A stretch of 45,069 bases of DNA from Candidatus Poribacteria bacterium. Lineage in GTDB: Bacteria; Poribacteria; WGA-4E; UBA9662. This document shows, one piece after another, positions 8,250 through 16,274 of the stretch; positions within the stretch are counted from its first letter, which is position 1, and every line of letters starts with the position of its first letter. The stretch is taken from NCBI GenBank assembly GCA_030748495.1, contig JASMLX010000047.1, forward strand, positions 1-45,069, written 5' to 3'. Under the pieces are notes generated by a model. It made no database searches, was not told where the DNA came from, and saw nothing but the letters and a program-made list of their open reading frames with translations. Made by a program: the position numbers and the translations under genes.

Positions 8250-9161
8250 CTATTGGTTTCTACCCGACATCTGCTCTAATGCTAACATCAAGGCCTGGGT
8301 TCCCAAACGTCCGTGACCTTGTGCCTGGACCGCCAGGTAAAGTTGATGAACCAACGCTAAACCAGGTAGGCTAAGGTTCATCTGTTTAGCTTCGGCCAAG
8401 GCAATTCCCATATCTTTGATAAAGTGTTCGACAAAAAAGCCGGGATCAAAGTCGCGTTTCAAAACACGAGGTGCTAGATTATCCAGTGACCAACACTTGG
8501 CGGCTCCTTTGCTGATGGTTGAAAGCATGACTTCCAGATCTAATCCGGCTTTAGCGCCGTAGACCAGTGCTTCACAGACACCGACCATGGTTCCGGCAAT
8601 GGTAATCTGGTTGCACATTTTAGTGTGCTGCCCCGCTCCGGCCCCACCTTGATAAACAATATTTTGCCCCATAGCTGCAAACAGCGGTTGCACTGTCTGC
8701 ACTGCCTGTTCGTCACCACCGATCATAATTGCCAGTTTAGCTTCACGAGCTCCTACATCACCACCGGAGACGGGGGCATCAATCGAGGAGGTGCCTTGTA
8801 CTTGCCCTTTCTGGTAGATTTCCAGAGCCAACGAAGGCTCAGTCGTCGTCATATCGACCACAATATTACCCGCTTTGGCACCGGCTAGAATTCCGTTTTC
8901 GCCGAAATAAACCTCTCGAACATCAGCGGGAAATCCAACGATAGTGAAGATCACGTCTGAATTCTCGGCCACTGCTTGTGGCGAATCAGCCCAGGCCGCC
9001 CCGGTGTCAACCAGTGGATCCGCTTTAGCCTTTGTTCGGTTGTAAACCGTCATGTGATAGCCGAGGTCCATCACATGCTGACACATCCAGCGCCCCATCA
9101 CGCCTGTGCCGACCCAACCGATTTTTGTCTTTTCCGATAAAACTGAAGTTATTGCACTCAT
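8250..9161 (-). CDS. 3-hydroxyisobutyrate dehydrogenase family oxidoreductase (tartronate-semialdehyde-reductase-like)
   Basis: A beta-hydroxyacid dehydrogenase of 303 residues, the typical size. It has the dinucleotide motif GWVGTGVMGRWMCQ (about 15-28), VYNRTKAKADPLV in which N-R-T after the second strand suggests NADP(H), the substrate motif DAPVSGGDVGAREAKLAIM, the catalytic-lysine helix GAGQHTKMCNQ and the C-terminal KDMGIALAEA. Family members reduce tartronate semialdehyde or succinate semialdehyde, or oxidise 3-hydroxyisobutyrate. The motifs do not decide which. An AGGAGAGAGAG precedes the ATG. The nadC stop is nine bases upstream, so the two are cotranscribed. The aminotransferase in the same block makes a glyoxylate-linked role plausible. 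Confidence 0.88.
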   Translation of the reverse strand: MSAITSVLSEKTKIGWVGTGVMGRWMCQHVMDLGYHMTVYNRTKAKADPLVDTGAAWADSPQAVAENSDVIFTIVGFPADVREVYFGENGILAGAKAGNIVVDMTTTEPSLALEIYQKGQVQGTSSIDAPVSGGDVGAREAKLAIMIGGDEQAVQTVQPLFAAMGQNIVYQGGAGAGQHTKMCNQITIAGTMVGVCEALVYGAKAGLDLEVMLSTISKGAAKCWSLDNLAPRVLKRDFDPGFFVEHFIKDMGIALAEAKQMNLSLPGLALVHQLYLAVQAQGHGRLGTQALMLALEQMSGRNQ

Positions 9162-9170
9162 CTCTCTCTC

Positions 9171-10025
9171 CTATAGGATCTCTAGATCTAAACTGATATC
9201 AAGCGGCAAGGCGGAGTGGGTTAATGCCCCAACTGAGATGTAGTCGACGCCTGTTTCCGCAACTCCTGCAACTCGATCTAAGGTAATTCCGCCAGAGGCT
9301 TCAGTCAGCGCCTTACCACTAATTCTGGCGGTCGCTATTTTCATGTCGGTGTTGGTCATGTTGTCTAGCAGAATAATATCTGCCCCAGCCTCTAAAGCCT
9401 CTGAAATCTGGTCTAACATTTTGACTTCAACTTCCACTTTAAGGGTATGTGGAATTGTCTTTTTTGCCCCGGCGATAGCAGATTTAATCCCACCTGCGGC
9501 CACGATATGGTTATCCTTGATTAGAATACCGTCGTAGAGGCCAAAGCGGTGGTTGCGTCCCCCACCGACACGAACTGCATATTTCTGCAGCAATCGCCAA
9601 CCTGCCGTTGTTTTACGTGTATCGACGATTTGGGCTGAAGTATGGGAGATAGCATTAACGAATTGAGTTGTCAGGGTAGCAGTTCCCGATAGGCGCTGCA
9701 AAAAATTGAGAGCTGTTCGTTCTCCGACCAAAATTGACTTGGCTGATCCTTCGATCTCAGCAATAGTAGTGTAGCTCTCTACCGTCTCACCATCTTGGAT
9801 TCTTGGTAGGAAGGATATCGCTTGCTCCGATTTGTTTGGGGCAAGTTGCCGAAACACCTGTTCAGCTACAGCTAATCCGGCGATTACGCCTGGGCTTTTA
9901 GCGATAATCTTACCGATTCCGCGCACCGATGGTAAAACTGTTGCTGCGGTGGTTAAATCTCCTAAACCGATGTCCTCAGCTAACGCCAGATCTATTAGAG
10001 CCTCCAGCGCCCGCAGATCCAACAT
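9171..10025 (-). CDS. nadC: Nicotinate-nucleotide pyrophosphorylase (quinolinate phosphoribosyltransferase)
   Basis: NadC converts quinolinate and PRPP to nicotinate mononucleotide in de novo NAD synthesis. The 284-residue protein is full length. It has the N-terminal ALAEDIGLGDLTT, ERTALNFLQRLSGTATLT, the substrate-binding TRKTTAGWR (usually TRKTTPGLR), VGGGRNHRFGLYDGILIKDNH, EVEVKMLDQ, DIILLDNM and a C-terminal GVDYISVGALTHSA. Its ATG lies two bases after the stop of the HEAT-like gene, so translation is probably coupled. No nadA or nadB is visible in this window. Confidence 0.96.
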   Translation of the reverse strand: MLDLRALEALIDLALAEDIGLGDLTTAATVLPSVRGIGKIIAKSPGVIAGLAVAEQVFRQLAPNKSEQAISFLPRIQDGETVESYTTIAEIEGSAKSILVGERTALNFLQRLSGTATLTTQFVNAISHTSAQIVDTRKTTAGWRLLQKYAVRVGGGRNHRFGLYDGILIKDNHIVAAGGIKSAIAGAKKTIPHTLKVEVEVKMLDQISEALEAGADIILLDNMTNTDMKIATARISGKALTEASGGITLDRVAGVAETGVDYISVGALTHSALPLDISLDLEIL

Positions 10026-10027
10026 TC

Positions 10028-11857
10028 CTATTTGGAATCCTGTTGTTTCACTGTCACCAGATTTTTTATATCGTTGAATCGTGAGGGGCCAATCCCTGCT
10101 ACTTCGAGGAGGTCCTCAATCCTAGTATAAGGCCTAGCGTTGATAATCCGGGAGGCCATATTGGTACCAACCCAAGGCAGCATTGCCAATTCCTCTGTTG
10201 TAGCAGTATTGATGTCAACCACGGGCACGGTCGATCCACCCAAGTAGTCTAGAATATTGTCTCCAAGGATGGTCACATCACTATCTTCGATCAACAATTC
10301 GCTCTCTTCCATGACAGCGTTAAGGCTTTTGTCCATTATGACACTAATGAACGGATGGTTACCCAAATTAGTAGAATTAAGTGTCAGGGCAGCGGCCAAA
10401 GCAACCTTAGCTTCTTTAACGGTTTCTGCTCGCTGGGCTAACAGGTCGGCAGCAAAAAATAGATTCTGCTGGATCAGCTTTAGTTGAGGGGCTATTACCT
10501 CAGTGGCATAGGATTTATAGAGTTGGTGGATCTCAAGTTCTAACCGTTTACCAATGTGTCGTTTTGAGATCCGACCTAGTTTTAGTCCATAACGACGGGT
10601 TGCATCGGAATTGTCTTGCCAGTGATAGAATTCGTCCAAGGCGAACAAATGTGCCGATTCTCTCAATAGCCGTTGATCATTAGCAATTGAATCTACATTC
10701 CAACCGTATCTTTCCCAGTCGGTTTGATAAGCACGAGGTGTAAGATCGACATCAGAGAAGCACTGCTTGAAAAGGAAAAAGTTAACCGGGACTGGTGTCT
10801 CTTTTTGCTGGTTGACATATAATGCATCACGGAGAATTGAGATCGCATACTCGTAACTCACCTCATCAAATCCAACTTCACGGACAATTGACTCTACCAA
10901 CTCGTTAAACTCGGCCTCAGTTTGTCGGTTAATGCCAAAACAGTCGATCACGCCTTCAGCCGTCGCAACCATAAAGTTAACCGAGTCAATTTCATGTTTG
11001 CCATCCGCATAGCGTGAGAACAGCAAAATACGGCTTCCGGTGTTATCGAAGTAGGTGATGATGACCTTGTTGATTTTTCCCAACTTTGGCTTTTTTGGGG
11101 TTACTTGTTGCGGTTGAATACCGGACATTCTCAAAAACTGAATCGCTTTATCCATTTCAGCCTTCAATGATTCCGATTGTATTTCTGACCGTAAGCGAAT
11201 CAGGGACGAAAGGGAAGTCGAACTTTTGATTTGACCTAGATAGCGAACCGCCGATTTTGCTGTTTCTTCCTGTTCTTGTTGAATTACAATTTCGAGAAAC
11301 TCTACTACCTTTGGATCTTTGGTTTCGCCAAAATGTTTGAGAAAGGAGAGTTGGGCCTCCGGCGGGAAAACGGAATAGCGATCGACTAAAAACGAAATCG
11401 CTTCTTCCTTTTTTCGACCACCTAAAGATTCGATGATATCTTCTGTACTCTGTTGAATGATAGATGTGATATCACCAAAGGCTGACTCAAAAATATGGGA
11501 AAAATCGGGGTCGGTTGGCTGAATACCGTAGCTGACAAAGGTCGGAATTAAGGCATACTTGACAGTTGAATCAATGTGCGGATCAACCAGTAAATTAACT
11601 AGATCTGAAAGAATCTGATCGTCTTGAAGGTAAGCCAGTGCATAAGCGATTAGTTGGATTTCGCGCTCATCCTCAGAGCGAGCTAGTTGGTTAAGCAGAA
11701 TGGAACCAACATCGCACTCCAACTGCATCATTTCTTCGAGGACTTGGTCGACTTCCCAGTTTCTGATTTCGGAGTCGGCTAAAATTCTGTTGAGGTAATT
11801 TAGAACCTGCCGTCGATGAAGAAGCGTATAGTCAATTAAGGTGTTCATCAAGTTCAC
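10028..11857 (-). CDS. HEAT-like repeat protein with C-terminal ComEA-type helix-hairpin-helix
   Basis: A large cytoplasmic protein (609 residues from GTG at 11857; 606 from ATG at 11848, slightly preferred). The first 250 or so residues are short helical pairs of HEAT/Armadillo type (for example SLSSLIRLRSEI and VEFLEIVIQQEQEETAKSAV). A mixed alpha/beta middle (about 265-500) follows that I do not recognise, with VIITYFDNTGSRILLFSRYA near its start. The last 60 residues are a ComEA-like double helix-hairpin-helix: VDINTATTEELAMLPWVGTN with a later EDLLEVAGIGPSRFNDI. HhH pairs usually bind DNA without sequence specificity. It is the first gene of the nadC run. Function unknown; a nucleic-acid-binding scaffold is a guess. 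Confidence 0.8.
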   Translation of the reverse strand: MNLMNTLIDYTLLHRRQVLNYLNRILADSEIRNWEVDQVLEEMMQLECDVGSILLNQLARSEDEREIQLIAYALAYLQDDQILSDLVNLLVDPHIDSTVKYALIPTFVSYGIQPTDPDFSHIFESAFGDITSIIQQSTEDIIESLGGRKKEEAISFLVDRYSVFPPEAQLSFLKHFGETKDPKVVEFLEIVIQQEQEETAKSAVRYLGQIKSSTSLSSLIRLRSEIQSESLKAEMDKAIQFLRMSGIQPQQVTPKKPKLGKINKVIITYFDNTGSRILLFSRYADGKHEIDSVNFMVATAEGVIDCFGINRQTEAEFNELVESIVREVGFDEVSYEYAISILRDALYVNQQKETPVPVNFFLFKQCFSDVDLTPRAYQTDWERYGWNVDSIANDQRLLRESAHLFALDEFYHWQDNSDATRRYGLKLGRISKRHIGKRLELEIHQLYKSYATEVIAPQLKLIQQNLFFAADLLAQRAETVKEAKVALAAALTLNSTNLGNHPFISVIMDKSLNAVMEESELLIEDSDVTILGDNILDYLGGSTVPVVDINTATTEELAMLPWVGTNMASRIINARPYTRIEDLLEVAGIGPSRFNDIKNLVTVKQQDSK

Positions 11858-11879
11858 TTCGTGGAGGTCAGACGGGTGA

Positions 11880-11908
11880 AAGATAACATGTCAGGTTGTC
11901 GCTGTCAA
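11880..11908 (-). promoter_or_regulatory. Strong sigma-70 promoter heading the metabolic run
   Basis: On the minus strand a perfect -35 (TTGACA) is followed by exactly 17 bases and TATCTT. The predicted start is near 11873, about 16-25 bases before the possible start codons of the HEAT-like gene. Confidence 0.65.
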
Positions 11909-11946
11909 GTGCCTCCACCAGAGTGTATAAGACCCAAGAGGTAACT

Positions 11947-11969
11947 GCTAACCGCAACTTGCGATTAGC
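11947..11969 (-). repeat. Inverted repeat between nitroreductase and HEAT-like gene
   Basis: Eleven-base arms, GCTAACCGCAA and TTGCGATTAGC on the plus strand, are separated by one base. They have a single mismatch, which becomes a G-U pair only in RNA read from the minus strand. That suits a hairpin at the 3' end of the nitroreductase message. No T-run follows, so it is not a standard terminator, and an operator upstream of the -35 at 11908 is the alternative. Confidence 0.45.
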
Positions 11970-12027
11970 GCGAGGTCTCTGCAATTCAGAACTGCTCCAG
12001 TCAAAGTTTAGGGGCTAACCAGTAATG

Positions 12028-12606
12028 TTACTGTGTCAATCGTAAAAAGTTCTCGAACGGGTTACGGTTGGGTTTCGGTGTTAATTCAGGATAGCCGGTG
12101 TACAGGAAACCGACCATGTATTCGTTGTCTGGATTAGCCCCTAACAACCGATAAGTTTCAGATTCCAGCGTGATTGCTCCTGTACTCCACTGTATACCGA
12201 TGCCGGTTTCCCAAGCCGCCAGTTGGATATTCTGGATGGCACAGCAGGTAGCGGCATAATCTTCGCGTTGTCGTTGTTCGTCTCCTTCTTGCTGACAAGA
12301 AACTGCAACGATGGTCGGCTTTGATATAAACTTGAGGTAGCCGGCCTCACCTATCTGCTCCTTTTGATCTTCTGTTAATCGATCGTTATTAGCCAACGCT
12401 TTTTCTATCTGGATCTCCCGGTATCGTTGGGCCAGTGTCTCTTTGGTCTGATTGCCGATAATGGTAAACCACCACGGCTCGGTATTGCGATGGTTAGGTG
12501 CCCAAATCCCATAGGATAAGATTCGTTCCAGATCTGCAGGTGCAACCGGATCGGGTTTAAACCTGAAAATAGTTCGACGTGATTTAATGGCTTCAGTTGC
12601 GGTCAT
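12028..12606 (-). CDS. Nitroreductase family protein (FMN-dependent, YdjA-like)
   Basis: A 192-residue nitroreductase-fold protein. It begins with AIKSRRTIFRFKPDPVAPADLERIL, the usual RRSxRxF-type FMN contact, followed by GIWAPNHRNTEPWWFTIIG. The YdjA/short nitroreductase group shares this APxHxxxEPW form. Later come DYAATCCAIQNIQLAAWETGIGIQW, the dimer and flavin helix, and MVGFLYTGYPE at the C-terminus. Such enzymes reduce nitroaromatics or quinones with NAD(P)H; the natural substrate cannot be inferred. It follows the PIG-L gene by 40 bases, with AAGGATA before its ATG, so the two probably form an operon. Confidence 0.9.
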   Translation of the reverse strand: MTATEAIKSRRTIFRFKPDPVAPADLERILSYGIWAPNHRNTEPWWFTIIGNQTKETLAQRYREIQIEKALANNDRLTEDQKEQIGEAGYLKFISKPTIVAVSCQQEGDEQRQREDYAATCCAIQNIQLAAWETGIGIQWSTGAITLESETYRLLGANPDNEYMVGFLYTGYPELTPKPNRNPFENFLRLTQ

Positions 12607-12646
12607 AGTTGGTATCCTTCTGAAATGAAATCCTATTGGGTAAGGA

Positions 12647-13477
12647 TCAGTTGTAGTAAAGGTCGATCAATAGTTGCTGTTTTCTTTCTTCGGTCAGTGG
12701 AAACCCATACTCACTGGCTTCAAAGGCTTCAGCATAATGGATTTGGCGACCTTTCTCTTCCCCGTAAGTCGAGATTAATACCTCTCTATATTGATCCGCT
12801 ACTTTCTGAAATCCTTGGAGCCGGCGTTCGGCCATCCAACTGCGCCGCTTCGTATCTCCCTCCGGGACTTGGTCTAAAATTCCAGCGTTATAGGGCAACC
12901 ATTCGTAAAACTGCGATTGGTGACAGTGCAGCATATCGATTTTCTGCTCAACCACCTCGTCGATGCCAACAACCACGTCAGCTTGAAATGGATATGGTTT
13001 AGTGAATCCGTCGCTCAAGTAGAGAATAGTTGGATTGTAATCCAGGGCTGGAGCCAGCCCACAAACGTTGGGCACTGTTACCATATAGGCTGCATCCTGC
13101 ACTAAAACTGAGGTGTAACGATGGTCTGGATGATAGTCGTTGAGCCGATGCGTCATAACCAGATCAGGGCGGAACTGCCGAATCTGTTGAATAACTTTGA
13201 ATCGGTTTTCGAGGGTCGGTTCCAAATGTCCGTCGTGGTTATCCAACAACTCGTATTCGATACCGATGACTTTAGCTGCCGCTTGGGCCTCAGCATTACG
13301 CCGTTTAGCCAATGGTTCACCACCCATTTGATGGTGTCCTGCGTCACCATTAGTAACAGAAATAAATTTGACGCAGTGCCCTTTTTGGGCATACTGGGCA
13401 GCTAATCCACCAGCTTTAATATCACAATCGTCAGGATGAGCGCCAAAAACCAAAAGCCGATTCTGCTTATGGTTCAT
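12647..13477 (-). CDS. PIG-L (LmbE-like) deacetylase
   Basis: A zinc-dependent N-acetyl-sugar or N-acetyl-amine deacetylase of the PIG-L/LmbE/MshB family, 276 residues. The first metal motif AHPDD (13-17) follows the strand LLVFG. FISVTNGDAGHHQ holds the second family block, and the third ligand motif is HPDH in NDYHPDHRYTS. All expected zinc ligands are present, so it should be active. There is no signal peptide, so it is cytoplasmic. AGAGGT precedes the ATG. The neighbours (Gfo/Idh/MocA, sugar isomerase) suggest processing of an amino sugar or glycoside, but this is inference from context only. Confidence 0.92.
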   Translation of the reverse strand: MNHKQNRLLVFGAHPDDCDIKAGGLAAQYAQKGHCVKFISVTNGDAGHHQMGGEPLAKRRNAEAQAAAKVIGIEYELLDNHDGHLEPTLENRFKVIQQIRQFRPDLVMTHRLNDYHPDHRYTSVLVQDAAYMVTVPNVCGLAPALDYNPTILYLSDGFTKPYPFQADVVVGIDEVVEQKIDMLHCHQSQFYEWLPYNAGILDQVPEGDTKRRSWMAERRLQGFQKVADQYREVLISTYGEEKGRQIHYAEAFEASEYGFPLTEERKQQLLIDLYYN

Positions 13478-13568
13478 AATTTCAACCTCTAATTCGGGAT
13501 GCCTTGTGTTTTGAGTCGTTTTTATGAAGGGAATTTAAGTAGATTTGATCAAGGTTAGGATTGAGGGT

Positions 13569-13588
13569 GGTGGCAAAAAGCTGCCACC
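13569..13588 (-). terminator. Stem-loop after the Gfo/Idh/MocA gene
   Basis: A perfect seven-base stem (GGTGGCA / TGCCACC) with a six-base loop lies just downstream of the oxidoreductase stop, in the 128-base gap before the PIG-L gene. On the minus strand the T-run sits in the loop rather than after the stem. It is therefore at best a weak terminator or an RNA 3'-end stabiliser. Confidence 0.35.
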
Positions 13589-13605
13589 GAATCCCTGAGA
13601 ATTGG

Positions 13606-14565
13606 TTAGAGATCAATCGCTTTACCGGTTTCAAACGATTTGCTGGCAGCGATCATGATCTTTTGCGTTTCCAATGCATCACTATAGGGCGAGAGAATCT
13701 GTGATCGATCACCTGTTTTTACCGCGTCGATGAAGATACGATCTCGATCTTGCCCGTCTTCACCCGAGAGGCTTTCTGTTTCCCCTTTCCGGTTGACGTT
13801 ATTCGGTCCTCCAATCGTTACCACTAATCCGCGGCAGAAGACTTCCAGATGGACACGTCCCCATCCTTCCATGGCACAACAAGACACGATATTGGCCACA
13901 GCACCACTCTCAAACTCAATGTTGACCATACTGAGATCATCGACATCATAATTTGGAATGTCAGTCATACTGCCGCTAGTAGCCACGCCGTGAACGGTTT
14001 TACCATTCCCCAAGATAAAACGTGCCAGATCGAAAATGTGCGTTGTCTGTTCGACATGTTGGCCACCAGATTCAGCGCGAACGCGCCACCAGGGTGTGCC
14101 CGGCATACCGCCGATCCAATAACCTAAAGCGCCTAAGGTCTGCGGTTCTTGGTCGACAATCTTCTTTGCATTCTGAGCGTTTCCACCGTACCGCCAGTGA
14201 TAGCCTACACTGGTGATGATGTCGTAACGTTCAACATACTCGTTGATAATGATGGCTTGCTCCATATTAACTGCAATCGGTTTTTCGATAAACATCGGGA
14301 TGCCGTTTTCGCAAGCGATCCGCTCCTGCTCACCGTGAGCAAAAGGCGGTGTGCAAATATAGACGGCGTCCAGATCCTCCCTGTCAAACATCTCTTTGTA
14401 ATCGGTATAGGCGGTGCCACCATATTCCTGAGTGCGGCTAGTCGCTCGGTCCTCTGAAATGTCGCACATGGCAGCAAATTCGACATCATCAAACTGGGCT
14501 AAATTACCCATGTGGGCACCTGCGATGCCGCCAGTTCCAATAAATCCAACTTTTATTTTGTCCAT
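13606..14565 (-). CDS. Gfo/Idh/MocA family oxidoreductase
   Basis: A 319-residue NAD(P)-dependent sugar or inositol dehydrogenase-type protein. The N-terminal Rossmann motif is VGFIGTGGIAGAHMGNL. YICTPPFAHGEQ and the catalytic-lysine motif FIEKPIAVN (EKP) are intact, followed by VGYHWRYGGNA. The rest is the alpha/beta lid, with HVEQTTHIFDLARFILG carrying the usual late histidine. Substrates range over glucose, inositol and amino sugars and cannot be told here. GAAGGAG lies before the ATG. The predicted promoter carries a palindrome over its -10, so this gene is likely repressed in the absence of its inducer. Confidence 0.92.
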   Translation of the reverse strand: MDKIKVGFIGTGGIAGAHMGNLAQFDDVEFAAMCDISEDRATSRTQEYGGTAYTDYKEMFDREDLDAVYICTPPFAHGEQERIACENGIPMFIEKPIAVNMEQAIIINEYVERYDIITSVGYHWRYGGNAQNAKKIVDQEPQTLGALGYWIGGMPGTPWWRVRAESGGQHVEQTTHIFDLARFILGNGKTVHGVATSGSMTDIPNYDVDDLSMVNIEFESGAVANIVSCCAMEGWGRVHLEVFCRGLVVTIGGPNNVNRKGETESLSGEDGQDRDRIFIDAVKTGDRSQILSPYSDALETQKIMIAASKSFETGKAIDL

Positions 14566-14588
14566 TTAATGACTCCTTCGTTTCTTTG

Positions 14589-14613
14589 GGTGTAAGATGC
14601 TGCATCTTACACC
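14589..14613. promoter_or_regulatory. Perfect palindromic operator upstream of the Gfo/Idh/MocA gene
   Basis: Two 12-base arms, GGTGTAAGATGC and GCATCTTACACC, flank a single central base with no mismatches. The element covers the -10 box and the predicted transcript start of the gene on the minus strand. No T-run follows on either strand, which argues against a terminator. The symmetry and position fit a dimeric repressor site of GntR or LacI size. Confidence 0.6.
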
Positions 14614-14632
14614 AATCTAACTACAAAATCAA
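14604..14632 (-). promoter_or_regulatory. Sigma-70 promoter of the Gfo/Idh/MocA gene
   Basis: On the minus strand TTGATT is followed after 17 bases by TAAGAT, and the -10 lies inside the palindrome at 14589-14613. The predicted start is near 14597, giving a leader of about 32 bases that includes the GAAGGAG ribosome binding site. Confidence 0.5.
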
Positions 14633-14711
14633 TCAAAAAAAGCCGTCGTCATTACTCTAACGAACGCCATGACACAATATTGATTTTTAACCTGCGCCTC
14701 ATTATTTATCA

Positions 14712-14738
14712 GATAGGAATAATTCGGATAGGAATAAT
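14712..14738. repeat. Two direct copies of a 12-base sequence
   Basis: GATAGGAATAAT occurs twice, separated by three bases, in the 253-base gap between the LamG-type gene and the Gfo/Idh/MocA gene. The 15-base period is not a helical multiple. It may be simple duplication. Confidence 0.4.
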
Positions 14739-14818
14739 GAAGGCGGAGCTAAAGGATTGAGATTTAGATGGTTCCGTGCCAGCAAAGAGCGCAAAATTAG
14801 TTAGAGGTAGTCAAGTGG

Positions 14819-15595
14819 TCAATCAGCCACCTGCTTGATCTGTCCCCAAATAACGGTTAGTTTAGTCGTCGGTTCAACGGCAGCCATTTTCATTAAGCCC
14901 TGTGTCATCACCTGACGGATCTCCACATCAGTTAGAGCTTGAGTAAAGAATCCAACTTCATCAAAAAGCCCCGTGGCAGCGACATTTCCAGGTCTGGCCC
15001 CAATCCAGATTGGAGTTTTACTGGTATCTAGCGTTCCTCCGCTAGGGACTTCTCCCTCCAGTTTCCCATCGATGTACATCTTCACGGTCTTACCATCGTA
15101 GACTTTGGAGGTATGATGCCATTTATTATCAGCAACCGCCTTTTTCCCCTCAATTCGCCCACCTTTACCTTTGACATGCCACATGAATACGGGACTATGA
15201 GTGTCTTTATGGATCCAGATGTCCAGATGCCGAACATTCTCCTTTTCAGGCCAGACATCGCCGTTTCGCCACACAATATACTGCCAGGTCGTCGGTTTCA
15301 ACTTTGTCCAAACTGTAAATGTATAGGGATCAGCATTAAAGACATCGTGATGTGTAATGCGAACATAACTATCACCTTTGCCTGGAAACTGAAGTGCTCG
15401 CCCAAACTTGCCATCATCGACCCATTTTAGGCTCCCTTTAATTTCGCCATGGTGGTTGCCAACGGTGTCTTTAACCGCTTTCCCACCGGCTTCCTCGAAT
15501 AACCAGGCACTGGCTAGCCCCAACTCAGCACCATGAATTGGAAGGGTAGTAGCAACCAGTATAGAGAAACAAATTACCATTATCATAAGCTTCAT
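14819..15595 (-). CDS. Secreted LamG/concanavalin A-like domain protein
   Basis: About 258 residues from the ATG at 15595. I chose this start because it puts a clean signal peptide at the N-terminus (KLMIMVICFSILVATTLPI, cleavage near HGA). The frame stays open for 50 codons upstream, but those residues look non-coding. The mature part is one LamG-like jelly roll: LASAWLFEEAGG, GNHHGEIKG, FGRALQFPG, the strand YTFTVWTKLK, KWHHTSKVYDGKTVKMYIDG and IWIGARPG with FDEVGFFTQALTDVEIRQV. This is the standard LamG-3 pattern, normally binding carbohydrate or acting as an adhesion module. It stands alone on the minus strand with no clear operon partner. Confidence 0.85.
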   Translation of the reverse strand: MKLMIMVICFSILVATTLPIHGAELGLASAWLFEEAGGKAVKDTVGNHHGEIKGSLKWVDDGKFGRALQFPGKGDSYVRITHHDVFNADPYTFTVWTKLKPTTWQYIVWRNGDVWPEKENVRHLDIWIHKDTHSPVFMWHVKGKGGRIEGKKAVADNKWHHTSKVYDGKTVKMYIDGKLEGEVPSGGTLDTSKTPIWIGARPGNVAATGLFDEVGFFTQALTDVEIRQVMTQGLMKMAAVEPTTKLTVIWGQIKQVAD

Positions 15596-15966
15596 AAAAT
15601 GCACCTGATGTCCTTTGACTAAAACTAAGTTGTTAATCCGATCAATCCTGTAATCAGATCTAGTCACAAGTTGCATCAGATTATGATCATGTGGGGAACT
15701 ACTTTTAGCTGCTAGCGGTACTGTTATAAGCCGGTGTAGAAACAAAGTAACCCCGAGGTCGACATTATAACTATTTTTAGGAAAGAAGGTTAATTAGAGA
15801 CCTTTGATTAATTCTAGGATTCATTTGTTTTCATACTTTTAAATTTTGAAGTTTATCCCAAATTCTAAATTTCTCTTGAAGCCAAGACTAATTTCTTACA
15901 GTTTTACCTGCTTTGTGGCCCAATCCTACTCTATATCGATCACCCATTTTTATTATCTGGACCTAT
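15596..15966. other. AT-rich intergenic region
   Basis: No gene recognised between the LamG-type gene and the transposase-like fragment. It presumably contains the LamG promoter, but I found no good -35/-10 pair. Confidence 0.3.
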
Positions 15967-16254
15967 CTATGCTGTTGCCTTCTGTTTTTTAAAGATATTA
16001 AACCCTCTTTGTCTGTTGAGTGCCACCTGCCCGAACCAGAGATCTATATTATTTTTGGCTCTCGTTATTAATCGGGCTGGCTGGCCGTTATTATGAAGAT
16101 GACTTAATCCAAAATATTGTTCGACTATAGACCTGGCCTTGGGTATTTTCTGCTTCCGGTCTATCTCTAATTCTGTCAACTTGGTCTTTATCTCATTCTT
16201 TCTTATGAGACCATCTTTAAAATCGTTGATGGCTGAGAATGATCGGTTGGGCAT
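15967..16254 (-). pseudogene. Possible C-terminal remnant of a DDE transposase
   Basis: A 95-residue basic frame reads KIPKARSIVEQYFGLSHLH, then RLITRAKNNIDLWFGQVALN, then RQRGFNIFKKQKA. The order I-V-E-x-x-F-G, a short spacer, a K-x-x-x-x-x-W/F helix and a terminal N-x-x-R resembles the end of IS4/IS5-type transposases (vERvFGxLK...NLxR). It is much shorter than an intact transposase and I see no terminal repeats. The call rests on this weak pattern only. It may instead be a small unknown protein. Confidence 0.4.
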
Positions 16255-16274
16255 GCCGTAAATCTAGAGGGTTT

